A stretch of 60,476 nucleotides of DNA from positions 1-60,476 of the forward strand of contig JBHELG010000050.1 in the NCBI GenBank assembly GCA_046263195.1, in the 5' to 3' direction. Both the position numbers and the translations under genes were made by a program. This document shows positions 51,789 to 60,302 of the stretch, one piece after another. Below the pieces are notes generated by a model. The model had not been told where the DNA came from and searched no databases. It saw nothing but the letters and a program-made list of their open reading frames with translations. Within the stretch, counting starts at the first letter, position 1, and the number at the start of each line of letters is the position of its first letter. This DNA comes from JBHELG01 sp046263195. GTDB taxonomy: Bacteria; Actinomycetota; Nitriliruptoria; Nitriliruptorales; JAHWKO01.

Positions 51789-52352
51789 ATGGGGGCGACC
51801 CTCATCGCCTTCGGGGTGATCTTTCTTGCCGAGCTCGGCGACAAGAGTCAGCTCATTGCACTCGTGTTCGCCGCACGCCTCCGCCTGATCCCCGTCCTCA
51901 TCGGCATAGCGACCGCGAGTGTGCTCGTGCAGGGCCTGTGGGTGGCGGCCGGAAGCTTCGTGCGCGTGTCACTGCCCACGACCGTCATAAACGTCAGTGC
52001 AGGAGCGGTTTTCCTGGCGTTCGCCGTGTGGACTCTCGTCGGTGGCGGCGAGGACAGCACTGCGGTGGAAGGCAACGGACGTGGGTGGGCCGTAGCAAGG
52101 GTGACGACGGCGTTCGTGTTCGCCGAGATCGGAGACAAGACGATGCTCGCCACCGTTGCTCTCGCCGCCCGTGACGGGGCGCTCGCCACCTGGATCGGGG
52201 CGAGCTTGGGGATGGTGACGGCGAACGGTCTGGCCGTGGCGCTGGGACGCAGGATCGGGGAACTCGCCCCTCGACGCGTCGTTCATCTCGTTGCCAGCGC
52301 TATCTTCGCGGCGTTCGGGATCATCCTGCTGGTACAGGGTCTCGTCGAATGA
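51789..52352 (+). CDS. GDT1/TMEM165 (UPF0016) cation transporter
   Basis: This 187-residue protein starts at ATG 51789 after CAGGAGGAGCGGTG. Both halves carry the ion-coordinating E-x-G-D-K-S/T motif: FLAELGDKSQLIALVFAARL (about residue 14) and VFAEIGDKTMLATVALAARD (about 112). Six membrane helices are predicted as two three-helix repeats. Bacterial members export Mn2+. It is convergent with the FHA regulator. Confidence 0.92.
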   Translation: MGATLIAFGVIFLAELGDKSQLIALVFAARLRLIPVLIGIATASVLVQGLWVAAGSFVRVSLPTTVINVSAGAVFLAFAVWTLVGGGEDSTAVEGNGRGWAVARVTTAFVFAEIGDKTMLATVALAARDGALATWIGASLGMVTANGLAVALGRRIGELAPRRVVHLVASAIFAAFGIILLVQGLVE

Positions 52353-52402
52353 CGAACCGCAATGACGCGCCGGGCCAGGGGCCAAAGGATTCCAGCGGAC
52401 GG

Positions 52403-52987
52403 TCAGAGGATCCCTAGTCGGGCGGCTTCCGCGACAGCCCCCGCCCGATTGCGCGCGCCCAGCTTGTCGTACAGCTCCTGCGCGTACGCCTTCACCGTGC
52501 GTTCCGTCACACCGAGCTGTTCGCCGATCTCGCTGTTCGTCAGCCCTTCGCCCATGAGCTCGAGTACCTGCTGCTGGCGGGGCGACAGCTTCGGGCCTGC
52601 AGGAGGCTCGGGGATCTCGAGCACCATGGTCATCTCGTCGTTCTTTGCCATGGCGCTGGGATCCTCGAACAGGAACTCGACAGGACCCAAGGAGATGACA
52701 TCGCCGTGGTGGAGCACGCACGGCCCCGTCAACTGCTGGCCGTTCACGCTCGTCCCTGCGCTGCTGCCGAGGTCCGTGAGAACGTAGGCACCCGCCTCCT
52801 TGCGGATGGCGGCATGAAGACGTGAGACACAAGGGTCAGGCACGACATAGGTATTGCCGTGTCGGCGACCAATCGTGCCGTCTTCTCCTTCCAGACGGAA
52901 CACGAGCCCACTGAAACTTCCATTGCGGGCCGTCAAGCTCGGCAAAGGAACGACTTTGCGGGCCTTCTGAATGGTACGCCCCTCCAT
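52403..52987 (-). CDS. FHA domain - LuxR-type HTH transcription factor
   Basis: This 194-residue protein starts at ATG 52987. The FHA domain covers about residues 28-105, with GRRHGNTYVVPDPCVSRLHA and TDLGSSAGTSVNGQQL for phosphothreonine recognition. The LuxR/GerE helix-turn-helix covers about 130-190 (LSPRQQQVLELMGEGLTNSE, GVTERTVKAYAQELYDKLGA). It has no receiver domain, so control would come from a phosphothreonine ligand, for instance a Ser/Thr kinase target. No kinase gene is nearby. The combination is uncommon. Confidence 0.88.
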   Translation of the reverse strand: MEGRTIQKARKVVPLPSLTARNGSFSGLVFRLEGEDGTIGRRHGNTYVVPDPCVSRLHAAIRKEAGAYVLTDLGSSAGTSVNGQQLTGPCVLHHGDVISLGPVEFLFEDPSAMAKNDEMTMVLEIPEPPAGPKLSPRQQQVLELMGEGLTNSEIGEQLGVTERTVKAYAQELYDKLGARNRAGAVAEAARLGIL

Positions 52988-53146
52988 TGTTCTCCCACCC
53001 GTGGGTTTCTACGGCCAGCACAACCTTGCAGGAGCCCTCGGCGCCAATCCGAAGGATCATGACCCTTTGGTCACCTTCGCGTCGATTTAGCACACCATTG
53101 AGCAGCACCTGCTGAAAATCGCGCCCCGCAATCATACTGCGACCAG

Positions 53147-54394
53147 TCATGCTCCGACCGGCTTCTCCTTGGGATGCTCAGCGAAGAAGCGCACGAGTTG
53201 CGCCGAAGCGTCAGGACCCTGAGGGTCGGTGTAGGAGCCGGCTGAACTGCCCCCGGACCAGGCGTGGCCCGCGTCATGGACGATCCACAGTTCCATGCTC
53301 GGCTTGCCAACGCCGTCATGGAAGGAGAAGCGAGTGTACTCGCGGCCGCTGACAACCTGCCCTCGTTCCACCCTGGGTTCGCGCTTTTGGCTCGCGGGCT
53401 TGTGCTGATTATTGCTTGCCGCTCGACTCCAGTCGTCGAGTATGCAGTCAGCGTTGACCCTGTCTACGACGTGATCTCCATCCCCATGGAACACGATCAG
53501 CGGGATGACGTCGCTCGTCGCCAGGGCACGATGGGGCTTCCCCTGTTTCATGGCGGCGAATGCGGAGGGGAGATCGTGGGCGGCGCCGTAGGCGAGGCCA
53601 GAATGCACGCCAACCGCCGCGTAGAGGTCCGCGTACGTGGAGGCCATGATCATGGCCATCGCGCCTCCTGCGGAGAAGCCGGCGACATAGACGCGCCTGG
53701 CGTCGACTTCAAAGTCGGACATGATCTTCCGCGTGATGCCCGCGATGAGGGAAGGCTCGCCGGCAGCGCGATCCTGGTTGGCCGCCTGGAACCAGTTCCA
53801 GCACCTCGCCGCATTGGCAGACGCTGGCTGCTCCGGGTAGGCAACCAGGAACGTGTTGCGTTCCGCGAACTCGTTCATCCGGGTGCCGGCCGCAAAGTCG
53901 ACAGCCGACTGCGTGCCCCCATGCAGCATGATGATCAGGGGCACAGCGTGTCCGGTGTAGCCACTGGGAACGTAGAGCTTGTAGCCACGGGTGCCGTACA
54001 CATTCGTGTAGGAGGCAGTAACGAACAGCCCTCCGACCTCAGCCGCGGCTGACTCCAAGTCAGGTGGCGTTGGGCTCGTACTGGTGAGGCATCGCTCCAG
54101 CGCAGAGGAACGGAGGCCCGCAGCGGCGACGCGACGAAGTAGCCCGGGGGCAGCGATGTCTCCTGCCTCCTGCTCCCTGCGCGGCCGAATGGTCGGCTCA
54201 GCCAGTGGGTAGGTCGTGGATGGTCGCGTATTCGCCTGGCGCAGGTTCTCGACAAGTTGAGGTCCTGGGAGGGACAGATCAGACTTCCGCGAGTTGTCGA
54301 GTCTTCTCTGGATCAATGCGGTCGCTTCGGTGAGTCGTCCCGCAACCGTGAGGCGCGTCGCCTCGCTCATCGCGGAGTGCATGTCTTCATTCAT
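53147..54394 (-). CDS. PHB depolymerase-family esterase (LpqC-like)
   Basis: The start at ATG 54394 follows GGGAGAACTCGTG; the frame is open to 54448. 415 residues. It begins with an Ala/Thr-rich helix (AMSEATRLTVAGRLTEATAL) typical of this group. The depolymerase domain starts with YKLYVPSGYTGHAVPLIIML, has the nucleophile in VYVAGFSAGGAMAMIMAS, the acid near VFHGDGDHVVDRVNAD and the His in IVHDAGHAWSGGS. There is no signal peptide, so it may act on intracellular polymer or another ester. No phaC synthase is present. It is co-transcribed with a ribbon-helix-helix protein gene. Confidence 0.88.
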   Translation of the reverse strand: MNEDMHSAMSEATRLTVAGRLTEATALIQRRLDNSRKSDLSLPGPQLVENLRQANTRPSTTYPLAEPTIRPRREQEAGDIAAPGLLRRVAAAGLRSSALERCLTSTSPTPPDLESAAAEVGGLFVTASYTNVYGTRGYKLYVPSGYTGHAVPLIIMLHGGTQSAVDFAAGTRMNEFAERNTFLVAYPEQPASANAARCWNWFQAANQDRAAGEPSLIAGITRKIMSDFEVDARRVYVAGFSAGGAMAMIMASTYADLYAAVGVHSGLAYGAAHDLPSAFAAMKQGKPHRALATSDVIPLIVFHGDGDHVVDRVNADCILDDWSRAASNNQHKPASQKREPRVERGQVVSGREYTRFSFHDGVGKPSMELWIVHDAGHAWSGGSSAGSYTDPQGPDASAQLVRFFAEHPKEKPVGA

Positions 54395-54469
54395 CACGAG
54401 TTCTCCCTTCTTGTCGTTGCTCGCGTCGCCGTACCCGAGGTCGGGCATGCGAGTTCTTCCAGTCGCTGC

Positions 54470-54865
54470 TCACACGATTCTGTCCGCCAGGGCTGCCCTT
54501 ACGGCGGGGCTTGCCCGGAAAGCACCAAGGACCTCGACCACGTCGATGGTGGCCAGGGCAAGCTCTGCAGGAACGTCTTCGGCGATACTCGCCAACCCGA
54601 GGACGCGGATCTGGAGCTTGTCACCCGTCGCACGGACTGCCTCCAGTTCCTCGCGCGTGAAATGCTGCACGCCCAGGACAAGCGTCTTGCGTGCCACCGT
54701 TTGCTTGACCGCTTCGGCGTGGCTGCGAATCTGGTTGCGGATGGCTGTGCGGATGAAGTCGGTGCGGTTGGCGTAGAAGCCTTCGAGCACCAGCAGATCG
54801 ATCTGTCCCAGATCTACCGGCCCCAGGTTGACCGTGACCTTCTCGGTCTTATCGCCTTCAGCCAT
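54470..54865 (-). CDS. Ribbon-helix-helix (CopG-like) regulator
   Basis: The start at ATG 54865 fits conservation. 131 residues. KVTVNLGPVDLGQIDLLVLE, then GFYANRTDFIRTAIRNQI, form the beta-strand/helix-turn-helix of CopG/Arc repressors. The C-terminal part has unknown function (LRVTR-type motifs absent), including GVQHFTREELEAVRATGDKL. It lies 75 bp upstream of the PHB depolymerase gene in the same direction, a pairing I recall from proteobacteria, which suggests co-transfer. Confidence 0.85.
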   Translation of the reverse strand: MAEGDKTEKVTVNLGPVDLGQIDLLVLEGFYANRTDFIRTAIRNQIRSHAEAVKQTVARKTLVLGVQHFTREELEAVRATGDKLQIRVLGLASIAEDVPAELALATIDVVEVLGAFRASPAVRAALADRIV

Positions 54866-55164
54866 CGCGGCTCGTACCCCTCCTCTAACATCCACTCACC
54901 ATCCGGTGGGATGGTAGAGGGAAGGAAGTGCGCAGTCAAAGGAACAGCGCGTTGGCTCGAAGAGGATCCGGAGGGTCGAGGGCGGGCCTCGTCAACCATG
55001 ATGGACCTGCACACGTCGCCACCCCTCCCGGTCGAGGAGCAGGACGGTCGGGAATGCTCCCATGAGGCGGGCGCTGGTCGACCCCGTGCGGCTCGTGCCC
55101 GTGTAGCTCCCCCACGGACCGCGCCGTCGCTGCCGTGCCTACCGGGTGCTCCCTCGGCTCGGGG
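54866..55164. other. Intergenic, no gene supported
   Basis: The 299 bp between the RHH regulator start and the subtilase end contain no supported CDS and no distinct hairpin. Confidence 0.4.
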
Positions 55165-56385
55165 CTAGAAGAGGCGGACGCTCAACAGCTTCTCTTGAGT
55201 ACTGTCAGGGTCGTCCGTGGCATCCCAGTCCAATACGCCCTTCTCCTTCAGGGTCGCGGCGACGCCAGAGGGACCGATGGCCGGGTTGGCCGACTTGTAC
55301 AGGGCTGCGGCTCCTGCCACATGCGGAGCTGCCATCGACGTACCATTGAGAGTCCTGTAACCCCCGTCCTTGTAGGTTGAGTAAATGCAGACGCCAGGTG
55401 CGATCAGATCGATATCAGCCCCGTAGTTGGAAAAACTTGCCATGGTGTCGTCTTGGTCGGAGCGACAGGTTGGCTGACCGAGTCCACCAGGTAGGCCGTC
55501 GAAGTCCGCCAATGCCGAGACCGAGATAACCTCGTCGAACGCTGCCGGTACATGACGGCGGACATCTGTAGCGCTGTTGCCGGCCGCAACCACGTAGGTC
55601 ACGCCTGCAGCGACAGAATTGCAAATGGCGTCATGAAAGGCATCGCCAGTCGCACATCCGGCACCAGGTGGTTCCGTACCGTTGCTGCCAAGACTCATGT
55701 TGGCCACCTCGATCGTCGAAGCGTTGGCCGTCACCCAGTCGATACCGCAGAGAATGCTCGCCTCGGTACCGGACCCCGAGTTGTTCAGGACCCGGACCGC
55801 CCACAGCCTGGCTCCGGGGGCGACTCCCACGACCCCGTCAGCGTTGTCCTTGGCAGCGATGACCCCTGCCACATGGGTGCCGTGGCCGCTGCCATCGTCG
55901 TAGCTGTCGCCTGTCGAGCAATTCTTGCCGCCTACCACGTTGAGGTCCGGATGGTCGATGTCGATGCCGGTGTCGATCACCGCCACGTCCACGTCGACGC
56001 TGCCCGATCCGTTGCCGGAGATCGTGGTGCTCAAATCGCCCTCCACACGGTTGACGCCGGTCGGGAGCGTCTGGGCCTTGGCGCTGACTTTGCGGTCCTT
56101 CCTGACCGAGGCGACCTCGGGGTCAGAGCGCACCTCGTCCACCTTCTGCTTGGGGATACGCGCTGAGTAGCCTCGAAGAGCGTGGCGGTAGACGAATCCG
56201 ACCTTCAGTTGGTACTTCTCCGCATGCTGTTTCGCCACCGAGTCGACACGTTTCTTGTGGGCATCAAGCAGAACGATGTAGTTGCTTGACTGCTGTACCT
56301 GAGCCGCCATTGAAGCGACTCCAGGGAGCGCTAGAAGCGCAATAAGCACAAAGCAAAGACGGATTCGCGATCTTGTTGCACCCAT
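55165..56385 (-). CDS. Secreted S8 (subtilisin-like) serine protease
   Basis: This 406-residue protein has a signal peptide at residues 1-28 (LCFVLIALLALPGVASMAAQ), then an inhibitor-I9-like propeptide (YIVLLDAHKKRVDSVAKQHA). The catalytic triad is complete: Asp in DVAVIDTGIDIDHPDL, His in DGSGHGTHVAGVIAAKD and Ser in LNGTSMAAPHVAGAAAL, with the oxyanion Asn in VVAAGNSATD. Four or more cysteines in the mature part may form disulfides. It is an exported protease, probably for nutrients. It stands alone. Confidence 0.95.
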   Translation of the reverse strand: MGATRSRIRLCFVLIALLALPGVASMAAQVQQSSNYIVLLDAHKKRVDSVAKQHAEKYQLKVGFVYRHALRGYSARIPKQKVDEVRSDPEVASVRKDRKVSAKAQTLPTGVNRVEGDLSTTISGNGSGSVDVDVAVIDTGIDIDHPDLNVVGGKNCSTGDSYDDGSGHGTHVAGVIAAKDNADGVVGVAPGARLWAVRVLNNSGSGTEASILCGIDWVTANASTIEVANMSLGSNGTEPPGAGCATGDAFHDAICNSVAAGVTYVVAAGNSATDVRRHVPAAFDEVISVSALADFDGLPGGLGQPTCRSDQDDTMASFSNYGADIDLIAPGVCIYSTYKDGGYRTLNGTSMAAPHVAGAAALYKSANPAIGPSGVAATLKEKGVLDWDATDDPDSTQEKLLSVRLF

Positions 56386-56850
56386 GATTCTGCGACACCT
56401 CTTGCTTTTGATCCTCTGCTGTACCTATGGCCCCTCCCTATGGCAGCTGGAAGGAACTTCCAAAGGGTACTTTTCGAACAGATCGGGTTGCAACCCCGTA
56501 CTTTCAATCACCGTCCGGAGTACAGAGGACCTCGTGGCGCCCTTTCCTCGGCTTCCTCGTGCCCACGGGAGACGCGACCGGTGGCTTCTTCGCAGGTATA
56601 CAGCTGGCATACGGCTGGTACGGAGTGGCGCATCACCCGGAGTCGGCGAGGGAGCAGGGGCAGACCGAAGGCCCGGAGCGAGCCGCCGTCTTCCTGATCG
56701 CCCGGGAGTGAGCTCTGACAGGCTCCGCAGACCCGGTGTTTTTTTGCTTCAGCGCCGGGAATCAACCGCCGTTCAGGGGCCCGAGGGCAGCGATGCCCAG
56801 GTACGCTCGCCCCTCGCCTCACGCGTCGCGGCCTCGGAGGACTCATCCAG
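56386..56850. other. Intergenic, no gene supported
   Basis: The 465 bp between divergent genes have several short frames but no recognisable protein. A run of seven T at about 56740-56746 follows a GC-rich stretch and could be part of a terminator, but there is no gene for it to end on the plus strand. Confidence 0.4.
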
Positions 56851-58074
56851 GTGATGCCACGGTATGACGTCGCCATTGTGGGCGGCGGGCTCGTCGGTTT
56901 GGCGGTCGCCTACCAGCTGTTGCGACGCTCACCGGGCCTCGCCATAGCCGTGATCGAGAAGGAAACGGAACTGGCCCACCACCAGAGCGGCCACAACTCC
57001 GGCGTCCTCCATGCGGGCCTCTACTACCAACCCGGCTCCCTTCGAGCGCGCCTCTGCGTCGAGGGAAAGGAAGAGCTCGAAGCCTTTGCGCTCGACCACG
57101 ACATTCCCTTCCGGAGGCTGGGAAAGCTCGTGGTGGCCCTCGATGCCCGCGACCTCCCTCGGCTCGAGGAACTGCGACGACGGGGACGAGCCAACGGCGT
57201 GCCCGGGTTGCGGGAGATCGGCCCCGAGGAGATGAGGGCGATCGAGCCTCACGTGGTGGGCATACGGGCACTGCACGTCCCGGGCACGGGCGTCATCGAC
57301 TTCGCCAAGGTGGCGCAGACGATTGCCGACGAGATCCGGTCCGCGGGCGGCGAGCTGCTCCTCGGTCAGGAAGTCGTGGGGATCCAGGGCGGAACAGGGG
57401 TCTCGGAGCTGCTCACGCGTCAAGGAGAGATACGCGCTCGACACGCGGTCACCTGTGCCGGATTGCACGCCGATCGCGTGACCGAGTTGAGCGGCCGTAA
57501 GCCAAAGGCGGGCATCGTGCCCTTCCGCGGCGACTACTACAGCTTCCGTCCGCCGGCGCGTGGCCTCGTGCGCGGGCTCGTCTACCCCGTACCCGACCCG
57601 GCTTTTCCCTTTCTCGGCGTGCACTTCACCCGGACCATCAGGGACCAGGTCCTGGCCGGGCCGAACGCGGTGCTCGCGTTGGCGCGGGAGGGCTACCGCC
57701 GACGGGACCTCGACCTCCGCGATCTCCGGGAGACGCTCGGCCACCCGGGCTTCCGGCGCCTCGCCCGCCGTCACTGGCGCTACGGGACGGCGGAGCTTTG
57801 GCGGGATCTCGTGAAGTCCTCGTTCCTGCGTAGCTGTCGCCGCTACCTCCCGGAGCTGCAGAGCAGCGACCTCGTTTTCGGCCCGTCCGGCGTGCGCGCT
57901 CAGGCTGTGGCCGAGGACGGCTCGCTCGTCGACGACTTCCTGATGGACGAAACCGAGACGGAAACGCACGTGCAGAACGCGCCTTCGCCGGCGGCGACCG
58001 CCTCACTCGCGATCGGGCGGGTCATATCGGAGCGGGTCCTCGGGCGGCTGAATGGCCGGCTCCCGGCTGGTTGA
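56851..58074 (+). CDS. lhgO: L-2-hydroxyglutarate oxidase (LhgO family)
   Basis: This 407-residue protein starts at GTG 56851 or ATG 56854, after GGAGGACTC. It is an FAD enzyme that oxidises L-2-hydroxyglutarate to 2-oxoglutarate. The FAD motif is DVAIVGGGLVGLAVAYQLLR. Family motifs include HQSGHNSGVLHAGLYYQPGS, ALHVPGTGVIDFAKVAQTIA, FPFLGVHFTRTI and VFGPSGVRAQAV. The C-terminal FLMDETETETHVQNAPSPAA is typical. It is convergent with otsB, 11 bp away. Confidence 0.93.
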   Translation: MMPRYDVAIVGGGLVGLAVAYQLLRRSPGLAIAVIEKETELAHHQSGHNSGVLHAGLYYQPGSLRARLCVEGKEELEAFALDHDIPFRRLGKLVVALDARDLPRLEELRRRGRANGVPGLREIGPEEMRAIEPHVVGIRALHVPGTGVIDFAKVAQTIADEIRSAGGELLLGQEVVGIQGGTGVSELLTRQGEIRARHAVTCAGLHADRVTELSGRKPKAGIVPFRGDYYSFRPPARGLVRGLVYPVPDPAFPFLGVHFTRTIRDQVLAGPNAVLALAREGYRRRDLDLRDLRETLGHPGFRRLARRHWRYGTAELWRDLVKSSFLRSCRRYLPELQSSDLVFGPSGVRAQAVAEDGSLVDDFLMDETETETHVQNAPSPAATASLAIGRVISERVLGRLNGRLPAG

Positions 58075-58085
58075 GCGCAGTGAGC

Positions 58086-58964
58086 CTAGGTCGGGCCGGT
58101 TATGGCCAGCAGCTGCTCGAGGAAGCGGCGGACCTCATCGGTGTCCGCAAGCGAATACTGAGCGCTCGTCTGCCGCTCGTCGTCCTCGCCCCGGACGACG
58201 ATTGCGATGCCGCGATCGCGAATTGCTTCGAAGGCGTCCTCGTCGGTGACGTCGTCACCGACGTAGAGCGGCACAACGTCGTCTCGGTCGAGCCCGAGCG
58301 TCTCGAGGAACCACATCAGGGCCCGTCCCTTGTCCCAGTCGACATCTGGCCGCAGTTCGATGATGCGCTTGCCGCCCGTCGTGCGCAGCCTTGACTGATC
58401 CTCCGCGACCTCTTCGATCGCCGCCTCGACTTCGGGAACATCCTCGTCGTCGCACTGGCGGAAGTGGCACGCGATAGCGAAGCGCTTGCGTTCGAGACGC
58501 GCTCCCGGGATGTCGTCGAGCAGGGGGCGCAGCTTTTCCTCGGCCTCGTCGAGGGCGGGTAGGTACTCCTCCCCGTACTGGTGACGTGACCCGTCCGAGG
58601 CGACGATGTCGAAGCCGTGGCTTCCGGCATAGGCGAGCGCATCAATGCCGACCATCTGCCGCACGTCGTCGAGGTCGCGGCCGCTGATGATCACCACCCT
58701 GACCGGCTCGCTCAGCCGTTCGAGCAGATCACGGGTCTTGTCGGGCAGCGTCGCGTCCTCGGGGTTCTCCACGATCGGGGTCAGCGTCCCGTCATAGTCG
58801 ATGAAAACCACGGCCTCCTGTCCGGCGAAGCGCTCCTCGATCTCCTGCCGCCGATCGAGCGCCGAGGGCAACTCGCCGAGGGTTGGCTTTCCGTTCGTTT
58901 CCCCGCTCACCGCAGCTCCGAGCTCGTCGACGGCCAGATTGCGCTCAAGTCCCGTGTGAAACAA
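58086..58964 (-). CDS. otsB: Trehalose-6-phosphate phosphatase
   Basis: The start is uncertain: a TTG at 58964 or a GTG at 58910 fits better than the open end of the frame at 59078. About 275-293 residues. HAD motif I is VVFIDYDGTLTPIVENPE, followed by VIISGRDLDDVRQMVG and GSHGFDIVASDG. Motif III/IV is VPLYVGDDVTDEDAFEAIRD. It releases trehalose from trehalose-6-phosphate. No otsA (trehalose phosphate synthase) is in the window. Confidence 0.93.
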   Translation of the reverse strand: MFHTGLERNLAVDELGAAVSGETNGKPTLGELPSALDRRQEIEERFAGQEAVVFIDYDGTLTPIVENPEDATLPDKTRDLLERLSEPVRVVIISGRDLDDVRQMVGIDALAYAGSHGFDIVASDGSRHQYGEEYLPALDEAEEKLRPLLDDIPGARLERKRFAIACHFRQCDDEDVPEVEAAIEEVAEDQSRLRTTGGKRIIELRPDVDWDKGRALMWFLETLGLDRDDVVPLYVGDDVTDEDAFEAIRDRGIAIVVRGEDDERQTSAQYSLADTDEVRRFLEQLLAITGPT

Positions 58965-59152
58965 GGCTAGCTTCGCGCCACCTCTACCGCGCGACGCTCG
59001 CTCGGGCGCCGCGTGATTGCGGGGAAAAGGAGCGGCACGGAACTGCTCCCCTCGCCCGCTCGACCCCCAGTCTCGCACCCTGCCCTAACCATCCTCTCGG
59101 GGGCCAGGGCGTTGCCGGTAGGCAGGAGGCCGATCAACGGCGGGAATGCAGG

Positions 59153-59296
59153 ATGTTCCGCTTCTCCCTGGCGGTTGCCCTCTTCGCAGCCCCACCTGCG
59201 ACCCATGCCGTAGCCCAGCCACTCGTAGCCGCTCCGTCACACGCAAGGGGCATTCGCTGGGACGGCGGGCTTGGGACGGGCGTAAACACGTACTAA
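59153..59296 (+). CDS. Candidate small secreted peptide
   Basis: This 47-residue ORF starts at ATG 59153. Its N-terminus (MFRFSLAVALFAAPPATHAV) looks like a signal peptide with A-x-A cleavage. The mature part (QPLVAAPSHARGIRWDGGLG) has no motif. The ribosome-binding site is weak. It is listed because of its signal-like start, but it may be chance. Confidence 0.25.
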   Translation: MFRFSLAVALFAAPPATHAVAQPLVAAPSHARGIRWDGGLGTGVNTY

Positions 59297-59644
59297 GCCT
59301 CGATCCGGAGAGCCCTGGCGGCGACTTGCTGGCGTCAGTGCCATGTGACCCTGCTGCGAGTGGAGTCGAGCCCAGCCTCCTGATAAGCGGGGCGAACATG
59401 TCGAACCGCGACGCTGACTCCCTCGCGGAGTACGAGTCCAAGTGGGCTCGTACGTCACCTTCGACGGTGGCGCTAGGTGGACCGCCCTGTCAGCTCCTGT
59501 GTTCGGCGAGCACGGGATCCCCGCGCCTGAGGGCTGGCGGGAGCCGTTATGGCGGCTGATGTGGGTCGCAATCGGCCAACGTGTGGAGGGGTTGGACGTC
59601 TCGTGCTCGACGTTGAGCACCTCAACCCCGCGACAGGTCGAACC
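59297..59644. other. Intergenic, no gene supported
   Basis: The 348 bp contain only short shadow frames without motifs. Confidence 0.4.
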
Positions 59645-59794
59645 TAGCTGTCGACGTGAATGCAGATGATGTTCGATTGGGCGAGAGCATCCTTCGCCTT
59701 GTTCTTGCACTGAGAGCCATGAGCGAAGGCGCTCGACGCCTGGATGATGGTCAGGATCGCCGCGGTCAGGACAAGGACAGTTCGTTTCTTCACG
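59645..59794 (-). CDS. Small secreted two-cysteine peptide
   Basis: GTG 59794 lies 10 nt after AAGGGAG; ATG 59812 is an alternative start. The 49 residues begin with a textbook signal peptide: KKR, a hydrophobic core (TVLVLTAAILTIIQA) and the S-A-F-A cleavage site. The mature 25-residue peptide starts HGSQCKNKAKDALAQSNIIC and ends IHVDS, with two cysteines that could form a disulfide. I do not recognise a family. It is too short for standard ORF scans. Confidence 0.5.
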
Positions 59795-59812
59795 GCGGTT
59801 GCTCCCTTCATT

Positions 59813-60302
59813 TCGGCCAGGCTCTCCCTGTTACGCTCAGTCGCGCAAGCGTTGTGTTGTTGAGGCTAGGTTCGGCCATCACCTTGAGTTTGCCTCTATG
59901 ACGTCCTGCGGCCCGTGTCCAAATGACCCTTAAAGTGCCTTAACCCACGACACTTGTCCCAAGCCGCGGATGGCTTGTGCCTGCGGTGGTGTCGATGTAG
60001 GCGCTCTTCAGGATGACTGAGCCTTGAGATGTGGGCCGTGCTGTGCCAAGCTCAAGCCAGAGGCTCTCGTCCCGCGCTTTCCCTTCGAATTCTGTTCTCC
60101 GAGTAGGAGTAGTACAAAACTCCTGGAATCGATTCGCGCGCTCTGGGCGAGTGGATTGGAGGCCAGAGTGGCTTCGTAAGACTCTGATAGCTGAGGCTGA
60201 CGTCCAGCTTGCAACTTCTCCTTTCGGGCTTCCCCTTGAGGGGTCCAAGGCCTGGAGTGGGTTGTCCTCATTCAGACGCGCTGAGTGCCTCGCTGGTCAG
60301 CC
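59813..60302. other. Gene-poor tail, no gene supported
   Basis: About 490 bp have no supported CDS or RNA. Frames on both strands lack motifs. Confidence 0.4.
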
